Source: Bubalus kerabau
Taxonomy: Eukaryota > Chordata > Mammalia > Artiodactyla > Bovidae
Assembly (NCBI RefSeq): GCF_029407905.1
Contig: NC_073633.1
Span: forward strand, 25,124,501-25,188,500
Direction: 5' to 3'
Length of the DNA stretch: 64,000 nt
Under the pieces are notes generated by a model. It did no database searches. It saw nothing but the letters and a program-made list of their open reading frames with translations, and had not been told where the DNA came from. The translations under genes were made by a program, and so were the position numbers. Of the stretch, positions 1-11,100 are shown piece after piece (the stretch's first letter is position 1; the number at the start of each line of letters is the position of its first letter).

Positions 1-675
1 GCAGGCCCCGTAGCGCTGGATCCACTCAAGAACGTCACCACCCTGAGCCAGCTCCAGAATGATGTAGACCCGGGATGTGGTCTCGATGGCCTGATAGAAG
101 TTGATGAGATACTTGTGCCGCAGGACCTTCATCACCTGGCTCCAGAAGAGGGACCCATCAAACCCAGGCAGGGAGCTGTGCTCCAGCCCTCCTCCTCTCC
201 CACTGCTGCTTTTTTAGAACTCTGCAACAGAATCAAACCCCAGAGGGCTGGTGGCCTGTGGACAAACCCTGTTTTGTACTTTTACTTTTGGAGGGTCTGA
301 AGGTGAGGTGGAAAGAAACTTAAATTTTCCTAGCTGCCTAGTGAGTCATTCAGTCGTGATTTAGTGGTTTCTGGCTCCACCCCCTCCTAACCGTACCCCT
401 TTTGAGAACCATTAAGTATCTTGGTATCAGTTCCCTCTTCTAGACCCCTTTCCAACCTGTATCTCACGGGGCAGGAACTTGTTAAGATAGTCCTCAGAGG
501 CCTTCTTCTTCGAGATGATCTTGACAGCCACCATGACCTTCTGCTTTGTGTAGTAAGCCTCATACACTGTCCCATAGGAGCCATTGCCAATGACTTTGCC
601 CACTTCGTAACCATACTCCTCCATGACAGAGCGGTAGGCCGAGGTGGGTGATGCTTCCACGTCTCCCTTCCCCAT
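1..675 (-). CDS. TSSK4: Testis-specific serine kinase 4, 5' part only (exons 1-2)
   Basis: Coding exon 1 is 457-675 (ATG at 675-673, 73 codons, ends at a CAG|GT donor) and exon 2 begins at 135 after a CAG acceptor and runs off the window at base 1. The joined frame gives 118 residues and stays open. It contains the kinase glycine loop [11 protein letters not shown] (about residues 29-40), the ATP-anchoring lysine in VAVKII, and the hinge-side stretch [14 protein letters not shown]. This matches the N-lobe of TSSK4, a kinase of spermatids that in other mammals acts late in sperm formation. The catalytic HRD and DFG motifs lie outside the window. The gene is truncated by the window edge, not broken. 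Residues 1-20 diverge most from human, as expected for this tail. Confidence 0.93.
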
Positions 676-1349
676 GGTGTTGGGCTTGCTGAGTGCAGAG
701 AGCTTTGCTACTTAAAAGCCTCCTGTCTGCCTAGAAAGCCAACACCTTAAGCTGCTGTAGGCTAGGGTACCAAAGTGAAGTTAAAGTCTCCAAAAGCTTG
801 CCTATGCAATCTGGGATGCTGGGCTCAGCTCTCTGCTAGGAACTTGGAGGGGGAAGAAGGGAGAAGCAGTTCTTTTGTCTACACTGGCTGTTGTTACTTC
901 TTCTCTTCTTGGTTACGGAACTCCCCAAGGTCCCATGTTCTGCACACATCATAATTCACCTTCTATCTACCACTGGCCACAAGGCTTGAGAGGAAATGCA
1001 GTTTCATTGCTGGAAATTATCCCTTTGTAATCTGGTGAGACTCATTCCATGGATCTGGTCCTTTCAACCAATCATGTTTTTTGAGTACCTGCTATGTGCC
1101 AGGCAGTGTGTGGCATCCCGGAAGAAAATTACCAGTAAGACCAATAGAGACCCTATGCTACTAGTGTTTATAATCCAGCATGAGAAACACCTGAGTGTGA
1201 GAATATTACAGAGAATGGTAAGGTATTGTAGAAGCATGTTCTAAAATATTCTTTTTGTGGAGGTGGCTTTTTTTTTTTTTTAACAGATTGAGCTGGACTC
1301 GCTTGAGTAGTTCATCTGGTGACATCATCTCAGCTAGGCTGGTTTGTTT

Positions 1350-1659
1350 CTGCATAAGTGAAGTGAAGTGAAAGTTGCTCAGTCGTGCCCTACTCTTTGC
1401 GATCCCATGGACTATACAGTCCATGGAAATCTCCAGGCCAGGATACTGGAGTGGGTAGCTTTTCCCTTCTCCAGGGGATCTTCCCAACCCAAACCCAGGT
1501 CTCCCACATTGCAGGCGGATTCTTTACCAGCTGAGCCACAAGGGAAGCCCAAGAATACTGGAGTGGGTAGCCTATGCCTTCTCCAGGGATCTCCCCCACC
1601 CAGGAATTGAACCGGGGTCTCCTGCATTGCAGGCGGATTCTTTACCAACGAGCTGCATA
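1350..1659 (-). mobile_element. Bov-tA SINE, dimeric form, antisense
   Basis: The segment reads as the reverse complement of a Bov-tA element, with the usual SINE end at GTTGCTCAGTCGTG and the tRNA-like head at TGAGCCACAAGGGAAGCCC. A second partial unit follows (about 1550-1650), which is the tail-to-head arrangement of the longer Bov-tA subtypes. A 7-bp repeat, CTGCATA, at 1350-1356 and 1653-1659 may be the target-site duplication, though it is short. The family is restricted to ruminants. Confidence 0.9.
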
Positions 1660-3270
1660 TCATGTCATTATTCAGTAGACTAGCTCAAGTTGCCTTACAT
1701 AGTTTGCACTGAATTCCAAGTGGGAAAAAAAAAAAAAAAATCGGAAGCTGCATGACCAATTGAGACCTAGGGTCCAAAATCAAAAAACATCACTTCTGTA
1801 CCTTTATATGAATAAAGACAGGTACAAGGATCACTCGGATGTATGGGGTGGGGCTGGAGATGCCTCTTAACCTTGAAATGCACACTTATCTTGCCTTCCA
1901 TGACCCTGGACTCGTTTTCCTTACATCCAGCCAGCCATTCCCCAGGATTCACTGGAGCCTGTCCCACCATCCATCCCTGTAACAGAACTTTATTTCTGTT
2001 ATTTCTCCCTCTGTTCCTAATAGAAATAAGTTTCTGTTACAAGCCTTATTTCCTCTGACCTTTACATCCTTCCTAAGGATCTCATCAAGACCCTTCATTT
2101 CTTCACTGATGACTCGAGCAAGCCTTCTGCTCCTCTCCCCTTGGTGTGTTCACCGTGAAATCCAGGAATAAATCTGATTTTGTTCCCACAACAGTTCAGT
2201 GCCTCCCCATTCTCCTTAGGATCAACTCGAAATTCTTTTATGTGACTTCAGATTTGACCCAACTTACCTCTCCAATTTTCTGTTGTAACATACATGCAAT
2301 GCTCCAGCCAAACAACTGCTTTTCCTTCGTTGTTCCCTCTGTTCTGGCAGACTGTGACTCTCTTCAGGGCTTAGCTGATGTACTATTTTAAGGAAGCCTT
2401 TGACTGCTCAGGTCCAAATCAAATGTCCCTCCCTCCTGAGTGCTCCCACAGCTCTAATACTTCCTCTAATGTAGTGTCTGTTATTTTTCCTGCTTGCATC
2501 TCCTGCTAGGCTGTAAGGAAGGTCAACTGATGAGAGAAGGGGTATGAAGTCAAAGATCTGAGAAGAAAGGCTTGTGGAGAATGGGAGGGAGCTGACTGGG
2601 AAAATGAACACTGGGCAGCACTGACGGTCCCACTGAGACTGGAAAACCCAGCTTATGGACACAATCTTAACACAGTGTAAGATTCTTTTAGCATCCTGGA
2701 TATTGGTGCTTGAACATTAACAGACAAACTGACCCAAGATTAAGATTTCACTTGGCAGCTGCAGTGAAAGGATAATCAAGAACTCAGGCAAGAAGGTGGC
2801 TAAAGACCCAAGCTGCGTGGGTTAGGAAGACAAGCGAGAAAAAGGCCAAAGGGCAGGGGGAGGGGTTGCAGGTCTCTGTGAAATGAAACGAGTCTGGTGG
2901 GAAAGACGGAGGAAGAGAGGTTATCTGGATTTAAGATGGTGGGGGGGTGGGGATGGCACAAAAGGAATAACAAGGGAAGAATCAAATTTCTTTTATCTTC
3001 CATCCTCCAAAACAAAACTTTCAACAGATTTTGCCATAGGCTACTGGTAAATTCTCATTTATTGACAATCCTGCTGGCAGGGTTGCTGAAAGTCCTGTTG
3101 GAGTCAGATCTACATCCTCAGTCTATCAAAACGAGCAGCTGTCCAGGACACACCATGGTAAGAAGGCTCACCCAGCCCCGCCTGTCTTCTGCTCCCCTGG
3201 ATAGGCAGCTTGGTGGCACCTCTGTTCTCATCATGTATAGCAGGTAAATCAGTTCATGCACGGAATGTGT

Positions 3271-3895
3271 ATTAAGCTGCCTCAGTCGCTCAGTCGTGTC
3301 CGACTCTTTGCGACCCCATGACTGCAGCACTCCAGGCTTCCCTGTCCATCACCAACTCCCAGAGCTTGCTCAAACTCATGTGCACTGAGTCAGTGATGCC
3401 ATCCAACCATCTCATCCTCTGTCAGCCCCTTCTCCTCCTGCCTTCAATCTTTTCCAGCATCAGGGTCTTCTCTAATGAGTCAGCTCTTCACATCGGGTGG
3501 CCAAAGTATTGGAGCTTCAGCTTCAACATCAGTCCTTCCAAAGAATATTCAGGACTGATTTCCTTTAGGATTCACTGGTTTGATCTCCTTGCAGTCCAAG
3601 GGACTCTAAAGAGTCTTCTCCAACACCACAGTTCAAAAGAATCTATTCTTCGGTGCTCAGCTTTCTTTATAGTCTAACTCTCACATCCATACATGACTAC
3701 TGGAAAACCATAGCTTTGACTAGATGGACCTTTGTTGGCAAAGTAATGTCTCTGCTTTTTAATAGGCTATCTAGGTTTGTCATAGCTTTTCTTCCAAGGA
3801 GCAAGCATCTTTTAATTTCATGGCTGCAGTCACCATCTGTAGTGATTTGGGAGCCCAAGATAATAAAGTCTGTCACTGTTTCCATTAAGCTGCCT
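3271..3895 (-). mobile_element. BovB (RTE) LINE 3' end, antisense, with target-site duplication
   Basis: About 600 bp matches, in reverse complement, the 3' end of BovB, including the end of the reverse-transcriptase frame and the 3' tail that resembles the Bov-tA tail (GACTCTTTGCGACCCCATGA). It is flanked by a perfect 12-bp duplication, ATTAAGCTGCCT, at 3271-3282 and 3884-3895, so the 5'-truncated insertion is intact at both ends. Not coding. Confidence 0.9.
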
Positions 3896-4301
3896 ACTGT
3901 ATACAAAAACACTGCTAGGTTGTGCTTGCTAAGGATTTATCCTTTGCTAAGGATACCAAAATGGATAAATTATAATCCCCCTGTGAGGAGTTAGCAATTA
4001 GCAAGGGAGACCGACACATAAGAAGTTAACAAAATAGTACAGTGAGATAAAGTTCTATAAACAAAGTCCGAAAGGAGACGCAAGGGAAGGCTTTATAGAG
4101 AAGGTGGCATTTGTACTGTTCAGAAGAAAGATAGGCAGGGAATGGTGGATTGAACAGTATAGGCAGAAGGAACTATATGAAGCTTGCAGGCCTGAGAAAA
4201 TATGACATTCAAGATTTCAATTTAAATACAGGATAGGGTTCCAGAGGGGAATGTACCTGGAGAAGTAATTTAGATCCACATCTGAGAGGCCTAATATGCC
4301 A

Positions 4302-4336
<35 letters not shown>

Positions 4337-4344
4337 CTGTCCTA

Positions 4345-4516
4345 TGTACTCATGGTTAAATTTTGGTATGCATCAAAATCAGAGCTTGTTAAAAAATACT
4401 GATGCCCAGTAATGTCCTCCCCAAGATCCTGATTTGGGAGGGGACCCAGGTATCTCTGTTTATAATAAGTTTCTAGCTGAACCTGATGCATACTGAGATT
4501 TAAGAACCGTTGTTGC
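4345..4516. repeat. MER5-like DNA transposon fossil
   Basis: Stretches such as CATCAAAATCAGAGCTTGTTAA and CTGATGCATACTGAGATTTAAG follow the non-autonomous hAT-Charlie MER5 consensus as I remember it. Degenerate; the boundaries are approximate. A 30-bp T run at 4304-4333 lies just before it. Confidence 0.55.
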
Positions 4517-4653
4517 AAACTAGTGAATTTAGTTTTTTTTTTGGTCGCACTTCGAGGCATGTGGGATCCTAGTTCCCCAACCACATTCCAGGCATTGGAA
4601 GCAAGGAGTCTCAACCACTGGACTGCCAGAGAAGTCCCAAACTAGTGAATTTA
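4517..4653 (-). mobile_element. tRNA-Glu-derived SINE, antisense, perfect 15-bp TSD
   Basis: A short SINE begins with a T run and ends in GAGAAGTCCC, the reverse of the tRNA-Glu SINE head. It is flanked by identical 15-bp copies of AAACTAGTGAATTTA at 4517-4531 and 4639-4653. The perfect duplication supports a comparatively recent insertion. Confidence 0.88.
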
Positions 4654-4659
4654 ACAAAA

Positions 4660-4870
4660 ATAAGCAGACTCACAGATAAAAAAACAAACTAGTGGTTACC
4701 AGTGAGGAGGGAGAGAGGGACAATATAGGGGTGGGGGAATGGGAGATACAAATTACTGCGTGTAAGATACGCTCAAGGATGTACAACATGGGGAATACAG
4801 ACAATATTCTGTAATAACTAAATGGAAATAAACCTTTAAACATCATATTAAACTTTTTTAAAAAAAGAAT
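4660..4870 (+). repeat. L1 3' terminal fragment
   Basis: The stretch from CAGACTCACAGATA to the A-rich end resembles the L1 3' end also seen at about 29335-29600 in this window (same order: tagged 'ACTCACAG', 'GGTTACCA', 'GGGAGATACA'-like blocks). Decayed and non-coding. Confidence 0.65.
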
Positions 4871-5475
4871 CATGGGTGCTGGAAATAGGACATCTTTAAG
4901 ATTAAAAAAAAGAAAAAAAACTTGCAGCAACACTGTGGAAAATAGATACAAGGGGAGAGATGACCAAGGGAGAAGCAAGGTGGCTGTCAACTTAGTTGAG
5001 GGGATAGGGCCAGCACCAAGGCAGCATGGAAAGCAATATGGAAGATACTCAAGAGAAAAGCAGAGGAATCCTGGTGGCACTGATCTTATTGTGGGGGGAG
5101 GAGGGAGTGACTGTTAACTGTGAAAGAGGCCCAGGTTTAGAGACCAGGGGGTTGTCACATAAAAGATTATTCCAAAGCCACTCTAAGTTATTTTTCTAAT
5201 CACAAAACTCACTGTCTAAAAATCTCAACCCCTACATCCTGAACCTCACCTCCTCCTGCAGGGAGGGAGGGAGTAAATGAAGGACTTCTCAAGCCAGAAG
5301 TTACTTAACACTTTCCACTTTCTTTATTCCAGTAAAAGGAACCTTAAGTTGTTCCCAAGTGACCAAAGTCACCGACCCTAGGTCTGATCTCCATAGGAAC
5401 TTCCCTAATGACAGATCCCCTTGACAGAATAAACTTTTCCAGAATAATATGCAATACAAAATTAAAAGATGCTCA

Positions 5476-6690
5476 AACACATACCAAGAACTTCCAGATG
5501 TTCAAGCTGAATTTAGAAAAGGCAGAGGAACCAGAGATCAAATTGCCAACATCTGCTGGATCATAGAAAAAGCAAGAGAATTCCAGAAGAACATCTACTT
5601 CTTGCTTCATTGACTACTTAAAGCCTCTGACTGTGGATCACAACAAACTGTGGAAAATTCTTCAAGAGATGGGAATACCAGACTACCTTACCTGCCTCCT
5701 AAGAAGCCTGTATGTAGGTCAGAAGCAACAGTTAGAACTGGACATGGAACAACAGCCTGGTTCCAAACTGGGAAAGGAGTACATCAAGGCTGTATATTGT
5801 CACCCTGCTTATTTACCTTATATGCAGAGTACTTCATGAGAAATGCTGGGCTGGATGAAACACAAGCTGGAATCAAGATTGCCGGGAGAAATATCAATAA
5901 CCTCAGATATGCAGATGATACCACCCTTATGGGAGAAAGCGAAGAGGAACTAAAGAGCCTCTTGATGAAGGTGAAAGAAGAGAGTGAAAAAGCTGGCTTA
6001 AAACTCAACATTCAGAAAACTAAGATCATGACATCTGGTCCCATCACTTCATGGCAAATAGATAGGGAAACAATGGAACAGTGACAGACTTTATTTTCTT
6101 GGGCTCCAAAATCACTGCAGATGGTGACTGCAGCCATGAAATTAAAAGATGCTTGCTCCTTGAAAGAAAAGTTAAGACCAACCTAGACAGCATATTCAAA
6201 AGCAGAGACATTAGTTTGCCGACAAAGGCCCATCTAGTCAAAGCTATGGTTTTTCCTGTAGTCATGTATGGATGTGAGAGTTGGACTATAAAGAAAGCTG
6301 AGCGCCGAAGAATTGATGCTTTTGAACTGTGGTGTTGGAGAAGACTCTTTAGAGTCCTTTGGGCTGCAAGGAGATCAAGCCAGTCAATCCTGAGGGATAT
6401 CAATCCTGATACTCATTGGAAGGACTGATGCTGAAGCTGAAGCTCCAATACTTTGGCCACCTTATGAGAAGGGCTAACTCATTAGAAAAGACCTTGATGC
6501 TGGGAAAGATTGAAGGCAGGAAGAGAAGGGGCCGACAGAGGATGAGATGGTTGGATGGCATCACTGACTCAATGGACATGAGTTCGAGTAAGCTCCGGTA
6601 GACGGTGAAGGACAGGGAAGCCTGGAGTGCTGCAGTCCATGGGTTCGCAAAGAGTCATACACGACTGAGCAACTAAACTACAACAAACAC
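5476..6690 (+). mobile_element. BovB (RTE) LINE, 5'-truncated, with broken reverse transcriptase
   Basis: This is the 3' third of a BovB element. The frame 5650-6066 encodes the reverse-transcriptase core with the catalytic motif RYADDTT and the following GLKLNIQKTKIM block. It then shifts to the frame at 6081-6424, and again after 6416, so no full protein can be made. The 3' end (TCATACACGACTGAGCAACT, about 6656-6675) is the tail shared with Bov-tA SINEs, which use BovB for mobilisation. No clear target-site duplication was found. The 3283-3883 copy is an inverted match to its last 600 bp. Confidence 0.9.
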
Positions 6691-6949
6691 AAACACACAG
6701 GTAAATAAAAACAGCGATCAAGGCATGTTAAGATGCTTTACCTGCAATTAATAATAAGCATCAGGCTGCCCAACTCACGGGGTAAAAAACCCGATCTCTT
6801 TGCCTGCTTCTGCACCAGACCTGGCCCAGGCCTGCCTATCGTCGGACACAGGACGGTCACTATACAGTCAAGGAGGCCTCCAGTACAGCCTCGGGAAGAT
6901 ACTTTTATTTACGTATTTGGTTTTTGGCGAGAGGCCATTTATGACTGTT

Positions 6950-7900
6950 GGCAGAGCAGCCGTGAGGTGAGATCCGACTCTAGGGCTGTTGTACGGGCTG
7001 TGTCCTCGCCGTCCTAGCACAGCAACGCCCAAAGCCTCATCCTCGTCCTCGGTGGGAACCTTGAACCACCTCTCGGGACTCGGCCTGAGCACTCGGCGGC
7101 GAGTCCCGTTGGTTCAGCCGGCAAACGCTTCGGGCATCCACTAGGCGTGGGCTAGCCGCCCCCGGGATCCGGACGGTCACTCTGTGTGCGCGGAGGGCAC
7201 TGCTCTTAGGCGTCCAATCCCAAACTTCCCGAGGAGAGGGGGCGGACTGTCGGCGACTCTTATCCAGAAAAAGGTGTTTGTGTCCTCTTAGCGAGGTCTC
7301 AACCGCAACCCCTCCAGTGGAAACAGGACCGCGTAGCAGCGGCTTCAGCCGGGGGGCGTGGCTCCCTCAAAGCCCCAGGAAAGGAGTTTTCCGCGGGGCT
7401 GAGGTCCCTGCGGGCGAAGGCGGAAGGGGTAAGATTGACGTGTCCCGAGCTGCCCTTTCGATTGCCGGGAGGGCCCCGCGCCGGGCGACGCACTAGCGGA
7501 GAGTCGCTGGGTCTGCAGAGGTGGGCCGAGGCTCCAGCCGTAGAAAGTTCCTCCGGCAGCACTGAGGTGAGCCGAGCGCGATGTTTTGCGGTGCGGCCGC
7601 AGCCGCTGTGATCAGGCACCGCGGCGGCCAGCCCCGTGGAGGTCGGTCGTCAAGTCCTCTCCAGGCCCCCCGCTAGCGCGCCGCTCTGGGGGAGACCCCG
7701 GCTGGAGCGTAAGAGCGGCTACGGGGCCGCAGAGGCCTCCTCGGCCAGCCCTTCCCGCGCGGAGAGCACCCCGGGGCTACAGCGGGAAGGTGCCGGAGGT
7801 GCGGGGCCGCGTGGCGTTGCCATGGAAATGGGCTGGGGCTCGCGGGGAGGTCCCAGGCAGGAGGGCTGCTGAAGGGGGGGAACCCAGGTTCAGAGGACTA
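6950..7900 (+). promoter_or_regulatory. CpG-rich promoter of TM9SF1 with likely non-coding first exon
   Basis: GC and CpG content rise sharply here against an AT-rich background. A CCAAT box lies at about 7214. A good donor (ACTGAG|GTGAGC, exon end 7566) pairs with the acceptor CTGCAG at 8080-8085, which opens the exon holding the TM9SF1 start codon at 8118. A non-coding exon ending at 7566 is therefore likely. Its start is not defined by the sequence. Confidence 0.6.
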
Positions 7901-8117
7901 CAAGAGCAGAGGCGGAACTTAGTGTTCGGGCTAGAGAGACTTGGTGTGGTGTGGCGGTGGGGTCGGGGGGTGGTGGTCTCCCGAGGGATGCGAGGAAAGG
8001 CCAAGGGGAGGAATTGAAGCCATCGGCTTCAGTTCGAAGAACCTGACCTGGGGCGTCATTTGATCCCTGGTTCCCATAACTGCAGGACTCCCTCGAACAG
8101 GTTCCGCTGCCTTAAGG

Positions 8118-11100
8118 ATGACAGTCCTAGGGCACCCTCGAAGTTGGAGCTGCCGGTGGTGGCCGCTCCTGCTGCTGCTGCTGCTGCTCACAGGCCGTGA
8201 GCCGGGGGTGGAAGGTGTGACACACTACAAGGCCGGCGACCCCGTCATTCTGTATGTCAACAAAGTGGGACCTTACCATAATCCTCAGGAGACTTACCAC
8301 TACTATCAGCTTCCAGTCTGCTGCCCTGAGAAGATACGCCACAAAAGCCTCAGCCTGGGCGAAGTGCTGGATGGGGACCGAATGGCAGAGTCTCTGTACG
8401 AGATCCGCTTTCGGGAGAATGTGGAGAAGAGAGTTCTGTGCCACATGCAGCTCAGTTCCGCACAGGTCAGCCTCTCCACAGTGACTGGGACTCAGCCCAC
8501 CCTCCCAGGACCTTGAGTTTATGGTTTTCAAAGCACCTTTATGGAAATGATCTGATTTGATTCTAACTACAACTTTATGTGACAGGCAGGACAGTTGGTT
8601 GATACAGAAACATCCTTGCTCAGAAGTAACTTTTTTCGAGACTACATAGATGGTGGATTGCAGAGTTGATATGAGAGCCCAGGGCTCCTGACTCGAAGCT
8701 TCTCTGTTGATCATAAGGTCCCAACTCCTACGTAGTCATTTTTTTCCATTCCTACCTCTCGGCTATGTTAACTGGCTCCTTTACACTCTGTTTTGCCTGT
8801 CATGCTGTTTTCTTCAGCGATTCCTATCTTAGGGCATTTTCCCTTGGTCTACTCTAGGCCTTCCTACACCTTCTCTCTCTCCTTCTAGGCCTTCATCCTG
8901 ACAAATCATACTTGTTCATTTAGGAGAATGACAACATACTAGGGTCTGCTCCAGTGGCTCTCAGCAGAGGGTTTTTGTCTCTCAAGGGACATTTGGCAAT
9001 ATCTGGAGATATTTTTGATTGTCGGGATTGGGGGCTGCTGCTGACGTTTAGTGAGAAGCCAGGGATGGAGCATCTTACAATGCATAGCCCCCCAACAACA
9101 AAGAATCATCTAGCCCAAAATGTCATTAGTGCTGAGGCTGAAATCCTGCTCTAATCCATTGCTTGAGGAGGCCTTGTCTGACTCCTGACTTGCTCTCTGT
9201 AGGTGGAACAGCTACGCCAGGCCATTGAGGAACTATATTACTTTGAATTTGTGGTGGACGACTTGCCAATCCGTGGCTTTGTGGGCTACATGGAGGAGAG
9301 TGGCTTCCTGCCTCACAGCCACAAGATAGGACTCTGGACCCATTTGGACTTCCACCTAGAATTCCATGGAGATCGAATTATATTTGCCAATGTCTCAGTG
9401 CGGGACGTCAAGCCCCACAGTTTAGATGGGCTACGACCTGATGAGTTCCTAGGCCTCACCCACACCTACAGCGTGCGCTGGTCTGAGACATCAGTTGAGC
9501 GTCGGAGTGACAGGCGCCGTGGTGATGATGGTGGTTTCTTTCCCCGAACACTGGAAATCCATTGGTTGTCCATCATCAATTCCATGGTGCTTGTGTTTTT
9601 ACTGGTGGGTTTTGTGGCTGTTATTCTCATGCGTGTGCTTCGAAATGACCTGGCTCGGTACAACTTGGATGAAGAGACAACCTCTGCAGGTTCTGGTGAT
9701 GACTTTGACCAAAGTGACAATGGCTGGAAAATTATCCATACAGATGTCTTCCGCTTCCCTCCATACCGTGGTCTGCTCTGTGCTGTGCTTGGTGTGGGTG
9801 CCCAGTTCCTGGCCCTTGGCACTGGTGAGGTGATAACAATTAATCAGGGATTTCTCTCAAGGGGTAGCACTAAGTAGGTGGTTTGTTCAGAAAAAGATCA
9901 GATCTTTTCTGTCCAAGTTGAGGGGCAGACCTAAGGGGTGGGATGGCTCTAGCGAGGATGCATACATTCTGTTGTGGGTTTTCTGCACAACAGAACTGGG
10001 GGCTATTGGAAGCCCCGGGTCTGGGAGAAAGGGGGCTGGCTGATCCCTCTGAAGTGGGATAAGTGAGATCTAACACAGGCTTTCCACTACCACCCTGCAG
10101 GCATTATTGTCATGGCGCTGTTGGGCATGTTCAATGTGCACCGTCACGGGGCTATTAATTCAGCAGCCATCTTGTTGTATGCCCTGACTTGCTGCATCTC
10201 TGGCTACGTGTCCAGCCACTTCTACCGGCAGATTGGAGGCGAGCGCTGGGTGTGGAACATCATTCTCACCACCAGTCTCTTCTCTGGTATGACTGCCTGT
10301 TTCCTGGTGGGCCAATTTAGGAACTTAGAACACATTGTGGAACCTGAGATAGAGTCCAAGTAAGGCTTTAAGGGAATGAAAATAGGCAAAAGAAACACTA
10401 AAAAAACCATTCAAAAGACAAAAATGCATTTTTTTCCATAGTTAAAAATGATTAAGCCCTTAAAATGTCCTAAGCAGCATGATAAACACTTGACATGCCT
10501 TCATCTCATTTAATCCTCATTACTGACTTTATGAAGTTGGTACTATTGTTCCCATTTTACAGATGAGGAACTTGAGCTTAAGGCTGGTTGGGTAACTTGC
10601 CTGAGATTATACTTCTAAAAAGCAGGTTTCGTAACTAGGCAATCAAATTCTAGAGCTTGTATTCTCAACCATTCCACTGAAATAACATTTTTTAATTTAT
10701 CTTTTGATACTCCCTTTTTCCCGAAGCTTTTTAAATTTGGAAGTGGGCTACCCCACTCCAGCCTTTCAAGCCAGCTTGTCCTTTCAAAGACAGTAATTTG
10801 CATTCTGAACCTTTTGTGTTTCCAAATTAAGTGTCTGATTTCTGTTCCATCACATTTACATTTGAACCAAAGCTTTCTGAAAACAGGGCCTTAATTCAAA
10901 GGAATGTCTCATACTAGGAGTCAGCCAGTGCTATGGCAGGACAAGTCCTTGGAGGCAGGTGGATTTGTCATTTGTAGATCATTATGTAACGGGCTTGCCT
11001 TGATCCTTAATGATAATGGGTAGTGGAGGGAGTGTTGGTAAGCCAGGGAACGAAGAACAAGACATGAAAAGGGTGGTCAGCCTGGGAGCAGGATGTTTCA

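Larger units (their letters stand above)
676..6950. other. Intergenic region TSSK4-TM9SF1, repeat rich
   Basis: No exon of a recognised gene is visible between the TSSK4 start codon and the TM9SF1 CpG-rich promoter. Short reading frames here are random or come from repeats. Identified repeats are listed separately (Bov-tA, BovB in both orientations, tRNA-Glu SINE, L1 tail, MER5-like). Parts at about 676-1340, 1750-3270, 3900-4300 and 4900-5470 look like unique or badly decayed sequence. A 16 to 17 bp A run lies near 1725 and a 30 bp T run at 4304-4333. Confidence 0.7.

Noticed and set aside
5650..6424. Reverse-transcriptase reading frames as a host gene
   Set aside because: Frameshifted, 5'-truncated BovB remains with the standard BovB tail; a repeat, not a domesticated gene.
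7586..8017. 143-codon plus frame upstream of TM9SF1
   Set aside because: CpG-island frame of arginine/proline/glycine bias located in the likely first intron; no homology.
8127..8714. 195-codon open frame antisense to TM9SF1 exon 1
   Set aside because: Mirror of the leucine and codon structure of the TM9SF1 exon; no homology and no separate promoter.
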